NCBI RefSeq assembly: GCF_003113895.1 | Contig: NZ_BDUD01000001.1 | Location: 4,450,262-4,514,261 of the forward strand | Source of the DNA: Nostoc commune NIES-4072 | Lineage (GTDB): Bacteria > Cyanobacteriota > Cyanobacteriia > Cyanobacteriales > Nostocaceae | Direction: 5' to 3' | DNA: 64,000 nucleotides | In this document: positions 1-8,489 of the stretch, piece after piece | Numbering within the stretch: the stretch's first letter is position 1 | Layout of the letters: every line of letters begins with the position of its first letter | Position numbers and translations under genes: made by a program | The notes under the pieces: generated by a model | Databases searched by the model: none | The model's input: only the letters and a program-made list of their open reading frames with translations | Told to the model about the DNA's origin: nothing

Positions 1-5
1 TGGCA

Positions 6-401
6 CTAACCGCTAACTACAGCGATCGCATCAATTTCTACCAACACATCTTTAGGTAAGCGCGATACCTGCACACAAGCCCGCGCTGGGGCTGTATTTT
101 CCGGGAAATATTTAGCATATACGGCATTCACCGCCGCAAAATCATTCATATCAGCCAGAAATACAGTGGTTTTCACCACATCTTCAAAAGTCGCACCAGA
201 TGCTGTGAGGATGGCTTCAAGGTTAGCTAATACTTGCTCGGTTTGTTTTTTAACATCATCAGTGTAGACGACATCACCAAGGCGGGGATCGATGGCAATT
301 TGTCCAGCGACGAATACAAATTGACCTGAAGCTGCGATCGCTTGATTATAAGGGCCGACTGGTGCGGGTGCGTTATCAGTATTAATTACTTTACGGATCA
401 T
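6..401 (-). CDS. ridA: RidA family reactive imine/enamine deaminase
   Basis: Cytosolic homotrimeric enzyme of the YjgF/YER057c/UK114 family that hydrolyses reactive enamine/imine intermediates released by PLP enzymes such as threonine dehydratase. The 131-residue product has the usual family length. Seen: the N-terminal [13 protein letters not shown] block, the VAGQIAIDP block, and the conserved Arg107 (in PARACVQV) and Glu122 that form the substrate carboxylate clamp in the family. A longer reading frame extends upstream to 485, but the ATG at 401 matches the family start and the extra 28 residues have no family character. The gene ends close to the window edge; nothing can be said of what follows. 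Confidence 0.93.
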   Translation of the reverse strand: MIRKVINTDNAPAPVGPYNQAIAASGQFVFVAGQIAIDPRLGDVVYTDDVKKQTEQVLANLEAILTASGATFEDVVKTTVFLADMNDFAAVNAVYAKYFPENTAPARACVQVSRLPKDVLVEIDAIAVVSG

Positions 402-574
402 AAATATTACTTTCTCTAACGATGTTTCTTGTTTACCAATTTCTAGCTGAGAAGCGATCGGTTTGTAAACTTCTCCATCTGGCATTATCGCACCAGTCAG
501 GTCAGCATCTTATAATCACAAAAACTTTGTGTCACAGGTATTGCTCTCTTTTCTTCCTTTGCGGTTCGTCCCTT

Positions 575-607
575 TTATCCCAACCTTGGACGTATTCCAT
601 AATGCCG
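575..607 (-). repeat. Duplicated 3' end of the NUDIX gene (left flank of TA cassette)
   Basis: These 33 bases encode on the minus strand the ten residues [10 protein letters not shown] followed by TAA, identical in protein to the last ten residues plus stop of the NUDIX gene at 1434-1466, with silent differences (GGA-TAA here, GGG-TAG there). The codon before it is a stop, so only the gene end is present. Together the two copies bracket the toxin-antitoxin genes as direct repeats. Confidence 0.8.
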
Positions 608-669
608 CTAGGTCAGCATCTTGATCGCACTCGTATAATACTGGTACAACAAACTGCAAAACATCATTG

Positions 670-978
670 ATGAATATAAAAGAAATACTGCTCCAAGAAA
701 TTGAATCATCCTCAGATGTTCTACTAGCCCAAACGCTAGATTTTTTGCGTTCTCTCAAAACAAAACCAACAACCGAGGAAATATCTCTTGACCTGTCAAC
801 GGAAAAAAATGATGATACTTCCAATCATCAAACAGAACCGCAAATACATGAAGCAACACCAATTCTTAGAGGCTCTAAAGCAGAAGACTTGCTAAAATTT
901 GCCGGAACTTGGCAAGGAGATGATTTTGAAGAGTGCTTACAGCTTGTTTACGAAACTCGTTCCTCGGCTGAATTTTAG
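670..978 (+). CDS. Putative antitoxin of a PIN-toxin pair
   Basis: Small acidic 102-residue protein encoded directly before a PIN-domain toxin; the TAG stop (976-978) overlaps the toxin start region, a normal arrangement for type II toxin-antitoxin operons where the antitoxin comes first and neutralises the toxin. The N-terminal 30 residues (MNIKEILLQEIESSSD...) are predicted helical and resemble the DUF2281-like antitoxins of cyanobacteria; the middle is polar and low-complexity; the last 25 residues (WQGDDFEECLQLVYETR) are probably the toxin-binding tail. No clear HTH or ribbon-helix-helix could be recognised. The ATG at 670 is preferred over the TTG one codon earlier. Function is inferred mainly from context. 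Confidence 0.75.
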   Translation: MNIKEILLQEIESSSDVLLAQTLDFLRSLKTKPTTEEISLDLSTEKNDDTSNHQTEPQIHEATPILRGSKAEDLLKFAGTWQGDDFEECLQLVYETRSSAEF

Positions 979-1424
979 TGATGTACCTTTTAGATACTAA
1001 CCATTGTAGCCGAATCATTTTTGGAGAAAGCAACGTCATTCGTCGATTACAAGAACACATCGGCTTAGGAGTTGCAACTAGCGTTATTGTGCAAGGTGAA
1101 CTCCTTTACATGGTGCAAAAGTCTTCTCAACAAGAAGCAGATCTTCGCTTTGTTAGAACTTTTTTGCAAACCATTGACCTTTATCCCATTAGTGGAGGGG
1201 TTGCCGATGTTTACGGTAGCCTCAAAGGAGAAATTGTCGAAAATTTTGGCCCCAAAGACAAAGCAAAGCGTAGAAAATTTACAGTTCAAAATTTGGGTTT
1301 TAGTGATAACGACTTGTGGATAGCATCAACTGCTCTGCACTATAACCTCACCATTGTCTCAAGGGACAGCGATTTTCAAAGGATACAACAGGTGCAAGCC
1401 TTAGCGTTAGAATCTTGGCTTTGA
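978..1424 (+). CDS. PIN-domain ribonuclease toxin (VapC-like)
   Basis: PIN-domain metal-dependent RNase of the VapC type, expected to cleave RNA when not bound by the antitoxin encoded just upstream. Seen, numbering from the ATG at 981: Asp5 in MYLLDTNHCS, Glu40 in VQGELLY, Asp109/Asp111 in SDNDLWIAS and Asp129 in VSRDSDF, i.e. the complete set of acidic active-site residues in the usual order. Length (147-148 residues) is normal. The frame also opens with a GTG at 978 that shares one base with the antitoxin stop; either start gives translational coupling. The operon sits between two copies of the 3' end of the neighbouring NUDIX gene. Confidence 0.9.
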   Translation: MMYLLDTNHCSRIIFGESNVIRRLQEHIGLGVATSVIVQGELLYMVQKSSQQEADLRFVRTFLQTIDLYPISGGVADVYGSLKGEIVENFGPKDKAKRRKFTVQNLGFSDNDLWIASTALHYNLTIVSRDSDFQRIQQVQALALESWL

Positions 1425-1433
1425 CATCTTCTC

Positions 1434-1865
1434 CTACCCCAACCTTGGACGTATCCCATAATGCCGATATCGCCAATAATCCCGCAGAATGCGATCGTGG
1501 TCAAAACATAAATTACCAGGCACACACCAATACTCAAAAACTCCTATACCCTTAGCATCATCCCCAGCCTTTGGTTCACCCTTCGCTGTCGCTAAAAACA
1601 CAATGCTAATGGTATGCTGACGCGGATCGCGATTAGGGTCAGAATATACTAGTAATTGTTCAACTAACTCCACCTGCAAACCCGTTTCTTCCTCAGCTTC
1701 TCGCCGCGCCGCCACTTCCACCGCTTCTCCATAATCCACAAAACCACCAGGAATAGCCCAACCTAAGGGTAGATTATGTCTTTCAATTAACACTATTGGC
1801 CGATGAGGTCGATCTACTAGTTCAATGATGATATCAACTGTTGGTGCAGGATTTCGGTAAGTCAT
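1434..1865 (-). CDS. NUDIX hydrolase
   Basis: 143-residue NUDIX pyrophosphohydrolase. The NUDIX box is complete: Gly41-x5-Glu47-x7-Arg55-Glu56-x-x-Glu59-Glu60-x-Gly62, read as [20 protein letters not shown]. This motif binds Mg2+ and catalyses cleavage of a nucleoside diphosphate linked to another moiety. Substrate cannot be read from the sequence; an 8-oxo-dGTP-like or ADP-ribose-like substrate is possible. Its last ten codons are duplicated beyond the neighbouring toxin-antitoxin operon (575-607). The upstream region is a GTCATTA-type tandem repeat. Confidence 0.9.
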   Translation of the reverse strand: MTYRNPAPTVDIIIELVDRPHRPIVLIERHNLPLGWAIPGGFVDYGEAVEVAARREAEEETGLQVELVEQLLVYSDPNRDPRQHTISIVFLATAKGEPKAGDDAKGIGVFEYWCVPGNLCFDHDRILRDYWRYRHYGIRPRLG

Positions 1866-1872
1866 ATTTATG

Positions 1873-1911
1873 AGTCATTGGTCATTAGTCATTAGTCATT
1901 AGTCATTAGTC
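1873..1911. repeat. Short tandem heptamer repeat (GTCATTA)
   Basis: About five tandem copies of a GTCATTA-type heptamer directly upstream of the NUDIX start. This class of short tandemly repeated repetitive sequence is typical of heterocystous cyanobacteria. The same motif recurs around 18620-18665 (inverted), 20941-20990, 27310-27340 and 52968-52996. Confidence 0.85.
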
Positions 1912-2064
1912 AAGGACAAATGACAATCAAGATGAGTTTACTTGATTTACCGTGCAAATACTGTTCCGTGATAAATTCGATGCGATTGGCTTTGCCACTG
2001 CCCCTTGGGCGATCGCATAGCGTGTCCATCAGATAATTGCTCCCTCTCATAATTCAGGTTACTT

Positions 2065-3573
2065 ATGCCTTTTCCTAGATCCAGTGGTATTTTGCTGCAT
2101 CCTACCTCCTTTCCTAGCCGATTTGGCATTGGAGATTTAGGCTTAGAAGCCTATCGCTTCATCGATTTTCTTAAAGATACCCATCAACAATATTGGCAAG
2201 TTTTACCTTTAGGCCCCACTGGATACGGCAATTCCCCTTATATGTGCTACTCAGCAATGGCGGGAAATCCCCTGCTGGTTAGCCCAGAAAAACTCCGAGA
2301 TGAGGGTTTGCTCACTGAAGAAGACTTTGCTAATTTACCAGGATTCCCGGTAGAAAAGGTAGACTTCGACCAGGTTGTGCCAATTAAGATTGGGCTACTC
2401 AAAAAAGCCTGTGAAAACTTTAAAGTGAATGCTACGGACATCCAAAAAAACGAGTTTGCAGGTTTTTGCGACAGTAAAGCCTATTGGCTAGATAATTACG
2501 CCTTATTTATGGCGCTGAAAGATGCCCACGAAAATGCAAGCTGGCATACATGGGAGCGAGAATTTGTCAAGCGCCAACCCGAAGCATTAGCTCATGTACA
2601 GGATCGGCTTAACGGAGAGATTTTTTATTACAAGTTCGTCCAATTTGAGTTTTTCCGGCAATGGTCAGAGCTGAAAAGCTACGCTAATATGCGCGGTATT
2701 GACATAATAGGCGATATTCCCATCTACGTATCTCATGATAGTGCCGACGTGTGGGCGCATCCCGACATCTTTTGCTTAGACGAAGAGACAGGAGTTGCCG
2801 CCCAAATGGCAGGAGTTCCACCAGATTACTTTAGCGCCACCGGTCAATTGTGGGGCAACCCGGTTTATAACTGGGAAGAATTACAAAAACAAGACTTTAA
2901 ATGGTGGGTACAGCGCTTTGAGGCAATGCTAGATTATGTAGATATTATTCGCATTGACCACTTCCGGGGCTTCGAGGCTTATTGGTCAGTAGCCCAAGGC
3001 GAAGAAACTGCCATGAATGGTAAATGGGTGGAAGCGCCTGGAGACGCTTTTTTTGAAGCGATTAGAGAGAAGTTGGGCAAGCTACCCGTCTTGGCGGAAG
3101 ATTTGGGAGTAATTACACCAGAGGTAGAAGCACTGCGAGATAAGTATGAATTTCCTGGAATGAAGGTTTTACAGTTTGCCTTTGGTTCTGATCCTGGTAA
3201 TCCATTTTTACCATTCAATTACCCGCGAAATGCTGTAGTTTATACGGGCACTCACGATAACGACACAACTGTAGGCTGGTTTAATTCAGCCAGTGACTAC
3301 GAAAAGCAAAACCTGTTGCTTTATTTAGGTTGTGTTAGTCCTGAAGGCATTCACTGGGATTTAATTCGCCTAGCTTTGAGTTCCATAGCTAACCAAGCGA
3401 TTATTCCCTTGCAAGATATTTTGGGTTTAGGAAACGAAGCGCGGATGAATTTTCCCAGTGTTGCTGAGGGTAACTGGGAATGGCGCTATCAAGCAGGAGC
3501 TTTGACACAAGAATTAGGCGATCGCTTGAAAGTTCTTACCAGACTTAATGGACGCGCCCCGGAAAGGCAATAA
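2065..3573 (+). CDS. malQ: 4-alpha-glucanotransferase (amylomaltase, GH77)
   Basis: Cytosolic glycoside hydrolase family 77 enzyme that disproportionates maltooligosaccharides and acts in glycogen turnover. The 502-residue length is standard for the short bacterial type. Seen: the NSPYMCYSAMAGNPLL block, the DIPIYVSHDSADVW block, the nucleophile Asp298 in IRIDHFRG, the acid/base Glu345 in LAEDLG and the transition-state Asp398 in GTHDNDTT. The ATG at 2065 opens the family start MPFPRSSGILLHPTS. The gene stands alone; a G-rich tandem repeat begins at its stop codon. Confidence 0.96.
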   Translation: MPFPRSSGILLHPTSFPSRFGIGDLGLEAYRFIDFLKDTHQQYWQVLPLGPTGYGNSPYMCYSAMAGNPLLVSPEKLRDEGLLTEEDFANLPGFPVEKVDFDQVVPIKIGLLKKACENFKVNATDIQKNEFAGFCDSKAYWLDNYALFMALKDAHENASWHTWEREFVKRQPEALAHVQDRLNGEIFYYKFVQFEFFRQWSELKSYANMRGIDIIGDIPIYVSHDSADVWAHPDIFCLDEETGVAAQMAGVPPDYFSATGQLWGNPVYNWEELQKQDFKWWVQRFEAMLDYVDIIRIDHFRGFEAYWSVAQGEETAMNGKWVEAPGDAFFEAIREKLGKLPVLAEDLGVITPEVEALRDKYEFPGMKVLQFAFGSDPGNPFLPFNYPRNAVVYTGTHDNDTTVGWFNSASDYEKQNLLLYLGCVSPEGIHWDLIRLALSSIANQAIIPLQDILGLGNEARMNFPSVAEGNWEWRYQAGALTQELGDRLKVLTRLNGRAPERQ

Positions 3574-3717
3574 GGCAGGGGGGCAGGGGGAGATGAGGGA
3601 GCAGGGGGAGATGAGGGGGACAAGGGAGAACTATTGAACAAGTTTCTTTCTTGTCTCTTTCCCATGCCCAATGCCCAATGCCCAATGCCCCATACCCAAT
3701 GCCCAATGCCCCATATT
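3574..3717. repeat. G-rich and CCCAATG tandem repeats after malQ
   Basis: The convergent gap between malQ and the RodZ-like gene is filled by two short-period repeats: a GGGGGCA/GGGGGAGATGA series at about 3577-3628 and a CCCAATG/CCCCATA series at about 3661-3715. The second has the same unit, in reverse orientation, as the repeats upstream of cdsA and pdhC. Confidence 0.85.
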
Positions 3718-4536
3718 TCAAAACTTAGGTTTTGCAGCAATTCTAACTTCTTCCTCTTTCCCCGGTTCTCCCATTTCTTTGGCTTTCTCTTGATTGATGC
3801 TCATTAACACGCCACCAGCATTATCAGTTTTCACTGTGAGTTGCTGTTGGGCTTTCCAAATCCGGTGAGTTCCCTCTGGGAGAGTACCCTCAAACTCGGT
3901 TTTACCATCAGCTACTACGCGAATCCAAGATGACGCTTTTAAGGTGACACCAATCTGTACAGCCTTTCCCTGTTGGACGGCGCTAAGGGTATCGTTAACT
4001 GATTGAACCTCCACTGACTCTTTTACTTGGGCTATTTCTGGTTTAACAATGGACTTTTGTTTTGGGGATGGCTGATTTTGATTATTACTTGTACTTGCTT
4101 GTAGTACTGCGTTATTTAATAACTGAGATAAGCCATTTACAGAGCATACAATTAGCAATATGTAAAGAAAGTAAAGATGAATCGGACGTAGTTGATTAAG
4201 GGGTGAATTATTCTCTATACCTTGAGGATTCACTTGTGCAGAACTAATCGGAAAAGTGCCAGAAAACTCTACTCCATTCAAGCCTAGTGCATCGGCAAAT
4301 TGCCTGATTAAACCCTGTATATAGACTGGTTCTGGCAGATCGTTTAAATTACCTTCTTCGATCGCCTGCAATAATCGCTGGGGAATCCTAGTTAATGCAA
4401 CCATTTGCTCTAGAGATAATCCCTGTTCTTGACGCAATGCCCAAAGTTGAGCGCCCATTTCTGCCAATTTTTCGGCTCGTTGTTGCTCTAATGAAATTGA
4501 TGGCTGGTTATTATTCTTCTTTCTTAGCCATTTCAT
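3718..4536 (-). CDS. RodZ-like membrane protein (HTH_25 and DUF4115)
   Basis: Membrane protein resembling RodZ, which in other bacteria links the MreB cytoskeleton to cell-wall synthesis. Seen: an N-terminal helix-turn-helix of the HTH_25 type (AQLWALRQEQGLSLEQMVAL ... PEPVYIQGLIRQFADALG, about residues 30-90), a single hydrophobic segment (HLYFLYILLIVCSVNGLSQ, about residues 120-140) and a C-terminal beta-rich domain with the DUF4115-type core (SSWIRVVADGKTEFEGTLPE). AAGGAG lies 11 bases before the ATG at 4536, preferred over the GTG at 4548. It lies just downstream of the pseudouridine synthase, probably in the same transcript. Confidence 0.85.
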   Translation of the reverse strand: MKWLRKKNNNQPSISLEQQRAEKLAEMGAQLWALRQEQGLSLEQMVALTRIPQRLLQAIEEGNLNDLPEPVYIQGLIRQFADALGLNGVEFSGTFPISSAQVNPQGIENNSPLNQLRPIHLYFLYILLIVCSVNGLSQLLNNAVLQASTSNNQNQPSPKQKSIVKPEIAQVKESVEVQSVNDTLSAVQQGKAVQIGVTLKASSWIRVVADGKTEFEGTLPEGTHRIWKAQQQLTVKTDNAGGVLMSINQEKAKEMGEPGKEEEVRIAAKPKF

Positions 4537-4565
4537 GCCTACTGACACTCCTTAACTCCACAGAA

Positions 4566-5324
4566 TCAATAATTAGGTTGTGTTATCTGATCTTGCAAAA
4601 AGTGAATTTCATGATTTTTGAGGGAACGATATTTACCTTCTGACAAAAAAGGTTCTTTTGGAGTTTGTAATTGAATTGCGCCGATAGCAGTCCGATGCAG
4701 CTTGATTACTGGGTATCCTAACTGTTGAGCTATCCGGCGAATTTGGCGATTTCTTCCCTCCTGCAACACTATTTCTAAAAAGCTTTGCTCGCCACAATGT
4801 TCTATTAGCTGTACCTTAGCGGGTCTGGTTTTTCTACCCTCCAACATCACACCCTGACGCCACATTTTCAGAACTGTTTCTGGAGGGTGTCCTTCTACCA
4901 AAACACGATATTTTTTGGAAATGCTGTGGCGAGGATGGGTTAGTCCAAATGTTAGATTTCCGTCATTGGTCAGGATTAATGCTCCTGTAGAATCTGCATC
5001 TAAGCGTCCAACTGGATGAATACCTGTACCCTCCCGTAATTCTTTCGGTAGTAGATCCAGGACTGTTGGTCTACGGTGAGGGTCGTAGCAAGTCGAAACC
5101 ACACCTGCTGGTTTGTGTAGCAATAAATATATTAAAGCCGGACGCTGCTTTTTAGATACAGGCTTACCATCAATAGCGATCGCATCTTTTTCGGGATCAA
5201 TTTTTTGACCTAAATGTGCTAACGCCCCATTTATCCGCACCCGCGAGTGCCTAATCATTTCTTCGGCTTCACGACGTGAGGCGATACCCCATTGAGCGAG
5301 AATTTTTTGTAACCGTGCCTCCAT
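4566..5324 (-). CDS. Pseudouridine synthase, RsuA/RluB family
   Basis: Isomerises a uridine in ribosomal RNA to pseudouridine. Seen: an N-terminal S4 RNA-binding domain (RLQKILAQWGIASRREAEEM, residues 3-25), the catalytic-Asp motif GRLDADSTGALILTNDG in the middle, and the C-terminal EGRNRQIRRIAQQLGYPV block typical of RsuA, RluB, RluE and RluF. The ATG at 5324 gives the normal family N terminus; an upstream ATG at 5351 adds nine residues. Which rRNA position is modified cannot be read directly; RluB (23S) is the most likely assignment. Confidence 0.9.
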   Translation of the reverse strand: MEARLQKILAQWGIASRREAEEMIRHSRVRINGALAHLGQKIDPEKDAIAIDGKPVSKKQRPALIYLLLHKPAGVVSTCYDPHRRPTVLDLLPKELREGTGIHPVGRLDADSTGALILTNDGNLTFGLTHPRHSISKKYRVLVEGHPPETVLKMWRQGVMLEGRKTRPAKVQLIEHCGEQSFLEIVLQEGRNRQIRRIAQQLGYPVIKLHRTAIGAIQLQTPKEPFLSEGKYRSLKNHEIHFLQDQITQPNY

Positions 5325-5457
5325 GTGGAATTGCTTATTTACTGTTAACAATTAAATGATATTTGCATTTTGTAGCCAGTAGACATAAATGTTACATTTA
5401 AGACTTATTTAATTTCTGTTCGGTTGTTAAGTAAATATTCATAAACAGATTCCTTAG

Positions 5458-6171
5458 ATGCCAGAGCAAAATTTTCAGACAACACATACTAATAAAATAC
5501 GCATAATTACGCAGGTACTCACAACAGCCCTAAAGCTCTGGTTGAGAGCGCAAGTGAGCCAAATATCGGACTTAGAAGTAGAAATTAAAGCGAGCGATCG
5601 CCAAATTCTCTCTGGGCGTATCCCGTCGGTATCTATTTTTGCTACTGATGCAGTTTATCAAGGTCTCCTAATTACAAAAATTCAATTAATAGCGGAAAAT
5701 ATTCGCATAAATATTGGCTCGGTACTCAAAGGAAAACCGCTACGACTGTTAGAAACAGTACCAGTAGTTGGCGATTTGATCGTAGACGAGAAGGATCTTA
5801 ATGCTTCTCTCTCATCTAACTTATTATCGACTGCTTTGAGTGATTTACTGGTTAAAGTTTTACCAAGAGATTGCCCAAAGTCACAACCAATAAATTGGCA
5901 AGAAATTATTCTTGATAACAACCAAATTATACTGCGAGGTATGAGAGTAACCAATAGTGAAACAACTCCTCTAGAGATTTGTCTAAGCTTACAATTACTT
6001 AGTGGGCATGAGTTGCAACTGGCACATATAAAAATCAAGTCCGACCAAGGGGATATATTAGAGGACAATGATGAACACAATCTGGATCTTGGTTCAGATG
6101 TCGATATCCAAGAATTAACCCTGATCCCAGGCAAGCTAGTGTGTCGTGGGCGAATTAACGTTAACCCTTGA
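5458..6171 (+). CDS. DUF2993 protein (LmeA-like)
   Basis: 237-residue protein of the DUF2993 family. Seen: a central repeat of amphipathic beta-strands (VEIKASDRQILSGRIPSVSI, LITKIQLIAENIRINIG) and the conserved segment DEKDLNASLSSNLLSTALSDLL. The mycobacterial relative LmeA binds phosphoinositides; the role of cyanobacterial members is unknown. No convincing signal peptide is present in this copy. It stands alone on the plus strand, divergent from the pseudouridine synthase. Confidence 0.75.
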   Translation: MPEQNFQTTHTNKIRIITQVLTTALKLWLRAQVSQISDLEVEIKASDRQILSGRIPSVSIFATDAVYQGLLITKIQLIAENIRINIGSVLKGKPLRLLETVPVVGDLIVDEKDLNASLSSNLLSTALSDLLVKVLPRDCPKSQPINWQEIILDNNQIILRGMRVTNSETTPLEICLSLQLLSGHELQLAHIKIKSDQGDILEDNDEHNLDLGSDVDIQELTLIPGKLVCRGRINVNP

Positions 6172-6342
6172 TGATGACGAATTAAACAATGCTAATAAGT
6201 AGGTAGGCGTGAAAATTCATAACTACCTCATTACGAGTGAAACGTTCGCGGAGCGTCTCGTAGAGAAGCAATCGCAAAGGTTTTGAGCATTTTATATTTC
6301 GTTACATAGTTAGGTTTGTTTATGCCCACCTATTTACATTAT

Positions 6343-6482
6343 TTTAACGAACTTTGGGGGTTTAAGTCCCCAGCAAGATAGGCAGCACGTTTTGTGTCGG
6401 GGTCTAAATCCCCGTCACAAAACGTAATTGCGAATTGCGTTAGCGAGGAACGAGCGTCATTGCGAATTGCGAATTGGTTTAA
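6343..6482. repeat. Structured dispersed repeat, copy 1
   Basis: About 140 bases that recur almost unchanged at 11410-11553. The unit holds two strong hairpins: a GGGG/CCCC stem around a TTTAAG loop at about 6355-6371, and a 10-bp ACGTTTTGTG/CACAAAACGT stem capped by CGGGG/CCCCG with a TCTAAAT loop at 6387-6424. It ends in repeated ATTGCGA units. The layout resembles right ends of IS200/IS605-family elements, where the omega RNA scaffold lies, but no transposase gene is attached here. Confidence 0.85.
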
Positions 6483-6541
6483 ATGATCTAGCGCCTTTGA
6501 GGGGATGAGGACGACAAGGGGACAATCCCCCCCTTCGTTAC

Positions 6542-6666
6542 TATCCCGCCTCGGAATAAATTCCAAGGCTAATAGCTTAAGTCCTCTCAAGAGGACTAAA
6601 TAAGAATTTCAGTCCACTTAAGTGGACTTTAGCTATTAGCCCGGAACTTAAGTTCCGGGCGGGATA
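6542..6666. repeat. Palindromic MITE-like element with TATCCCGCC ends
   Basis: A 125-bp imperfect palindrome bounded by perfect 9-bp inverted repeats (TATCCCGCC at 6542-6550, GGCGGGATA at 6658-6666). Each arm carries a CTATTAGC/GCTAATAG motif and smaller palindromes such as AGTCCACTTAAGTGGACT. No coding capacity. The structure fits a non-autonomous miniature inverted-repeat element. Confidence 0.8.
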
Positions 6667-6703
6667 TGGGTCAGTGCAATAGTTTAACTGTTACAAAAAA
6701 CCA

Positions 6704-7585
6704 CTACAGTAGCGGCAACAATAGTGTCATAAAATAATATACCAACGGAGCAGTGAAAATATAACTATCAGTACGGTCTAAAATACCACCGTGTCCAGGG
6801 ATTAACTGCCCAGAATCTTTGACTCCAGCATCTCGCTTCAGCATAGATTCGGTAAGATCCCCCAAAAGACTAGCAATGCCAATCAGCAAACCCAATGCTA
6901 AACCAGTGAAGGGGGATCTGGGCAAGTGTAAATAATAGGCTCCTGCTATGGCTACAGCAATACTTGAAGTAATGCCAAAGACAGCACCTTCTACAGTTTT
7001 TTTCGGGCTAATATCAGACAGACGGGTTTTCCCAAAAAATTTGCCAATAGTGTAAGCGCCGATATCGGCTGCCCAAATACACAAAAAAGTTAGCAGTGTT
7101 GCTGTAAAACCTTGTGGTAAAGAAGCAGAATTTGCCTTTTCCCAAAAATCTGTCCACGTTGTAGGCCAATAACCTCCGAAAGGAAGATTGCTAAAAGCAG
7201 CAGTATCAATTGCTCGTAATCGCACCCAGTAACTTGGCAAATAACCTACGTAAAATAGCCCCATAATAGAAGCGGAAACATCAGCGATCGTGGCAAATTT
7301 TGGCTGAAACAGCAGGTAAAAACAAATAAGTGTGCCAGCTATTGGCATCACAGCCTCAGCTAAACTGCCATCAAGGGTACAAATTACCAGCAGAATTTGG
7401 CTGACAGCCATAGTAGTTTTAGCGGCGGGAGCGATGCCTCTGGCTCGTACTAAATTAAAATATTCCTGTTGACCCAAAAAGATGATAACCGCAAAGATGA
7501 TGGTAAAATACCAACCCCCCAAAAGGGTTGCAGAAAGAGCAAGAGCGATCGCAACAATTCCACTAATAATCCGAGACCAAGGCAT
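6704..7585 (-). CDS. cdsA: Phosphatidate cytidylyltransferase
   Basis: Integral membrane enzyme that makes CDP-diacylglycerol from phosphatidate and CTP, the branch point to phosphatidylglycerol. Seen: about seven to eight hydrophobic helices and, near the C terminus, the CdsA signature SMLKRDAGVKDSGQLIPGHG followed by GILDRTDSYIF, with the metal-binding DRTD. The ATG at 7585 (MPWSRIISGIVAIALAL) is the family start. An open frame continues 33 codons upstream, but it only translates the GGGCATT tandem repeat that forms the leader. Confidence 0.95.
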   Translation of the reverse strand: MPWSRIISGIVAIALALSATLLGGWYFTIIFAVIIFLGQQEYFNLVRARGIAPAAKTTMAVSQILLVICTLDGSLAEAVMPIAGTLICFYLLFQPKFATIADVSASIMGLFYVGYLPSYWVRLRAIDTAAFSNLPFGGYWPTTWTDFWEKANSASLPQGFTATLLTFLCIWAADIGAYTIGKFFGKTRLSDISPKKTVEGAVFGITSSIAVAIAGAYYLHLPRSPFTGLALGLLIGIASLLGDLTESMLKRDAGVKDSGQLIPGHGGILDRTDSYIFTAPLVYYFMTLLLPLL

Positions 7586-7598
7586 AGAAGTATTAAAT

Positions 7599-7686
7599 AT
7601 TGGGCATGGGGCATGGGGCATGGGGCATTGGGCATTGGGCATTGGGTGTTGGGCATTGGGTGTTGGGCATTGGGCATTGGGCATTG
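7599..7686. repeat. GGGCATT/GGGCATG tandem repeat upstream of cdsA
   Basis: Roughly twelve 7-base units of GGGCATT, GGGCATG and GGTGTTG form the untranslated leader of cdsA. The array matches the one at 63949-64000 and the inverse at 3661-3715. A CCATGCCCCATGCCCC remnant of the opposite orientation lies at about 7770-7790. Confidence 0.9.
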
Positions 7687-7792
7687 GTTATTCTTTCTTC
7701 CCCTGCAACGCCAGCTCCCCCTACTTCCTCATCTCTGTTTTCTCCCTTCCTTTACCGCTTCTTTCAATGCTCCATGCCCCATGCCCCATTCC

Positions 7793-8395
7793 CTAATCCA
7801 GTTTCTCACCACTGAGGATAAAAATGGGATCAACGGCGGTAAAGGTTTGAGAAAAGCCACGCGTCTCTAAGCGGTTAACGGCAGACTGAACGACTTCGAT
7901 ATTTCTAGCCCTTAACAGAGAAAAGCTCTGAGAAATAGCATACAGACTTTCTAGATTAGCAGCTGTGGCTACAACCCGACCGGATGGGGGCAAATAATTC
8001 CATGCTGCTTGCAGAATCTCTTGAATGGGTCGTCCTCCCTCGATACAAACGCGGTGAGGTGTAACTTTAAGATCGTGTAAACACTCTGGGGCACTACCTT
8101 CAATTACTTCGACGTTTTTCACATCAAAGCGATCGCAGTTACGCTTGATTAGATTAGCTACTTCTTCATCCCTTTCTATAGCGATAATCTTTCCACCTGG
8201 ACACAATAGCCCCACCTCTACCGGAATTGTACCCGTCCCTGCGCCAATGTCCCATAACACAGAATCTGACTTTAGTCGCAGTTGGGCAATTAACATTAGT
8301 CGGACTTCTCGTTGACTCAGGGGAATTCCTGGCAAATTTTCAAACAATTCATCGGGAATACCAGGGGTAATATAAGGCCAAAGTTGGGAGGGCAT
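7793..8395 (-). CDS. cbiT: Cobalt-precorrin C15-methyltransferase/decarboxylase
   Basis: SAM-dependent enzyme of corrin ring synthesis (CbiT, the C-terminal half of CobL) that methylates C15 and decarboxylates the C12 acetate. Seen: motif I WDIGAGTGTIPVEVGLLCPG, the acidic ribose-binding stretch IAIERDEEVANLI, and the family start PYITPGIPDELFENLPGIPLSQ with SQREVR. The 200-residue length from ATG 8395 matches stand-alone CbiT. Other cob/cbi genes are not in the window. Confidence 0.9.
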   Translation of the reverse strand: MPSQLWPYITPGIPDELFENLPGIPLSQREVRLMLIAQLRLKSDSVLWDIGAGTGTIPVEVGLLCPGGKIIAIERDEEVANLIKRNCDRFDVKNVEVIEGSAPECLHDLKVTPHRVCIEGGRPIQEILQAAWNYLPPSGRVVATAANLESLYAISQSFSLLRARNIEVVQSAVNRLETRGFSQTFTAVDPIFILSGEKLD

Positions 8396-8489
8396 AGAAT
8401 TACGCAATTATACTAAAGATATGGATTTGCCAACTTGAAAAGCTATAACCTTTAAAAACTTTTCAACCGTAGCATTAGAAGAAACCATA

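Larger units (their letters stand above)
6172..6703. other. Gene-free repeat cluster between DUF2993 gene and cdsA
   Basis: This 532-base gap holds no credible gene. From left to right it carries an ACGTTCGCGGAGCGTCTCGTAG-type inverted motif near 6240-6265 (related to 27375-27405), the structured dispersed repeat at 6343-6482, and the palindromic element at 6542-6666. A minus-strand reading frame of 83 codons at 6339-6590 is only a translation of the repeats. Confidence 0.8.

Noticed and set aside
6339..6590. 83-codon minus-strand frame
   Set aside because: It translates the structured dispersed repeat and part of the palindromic element; the second copy of the repeat does not keep the frame.
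7450..7870. Several plus- and minus-strand frames over the GGGCATT repeat
   Set aside because: They are translations of a tandem repeat (GHWALGIGHW, NAQCPMPNA patterns) and of cdsA in other frames.
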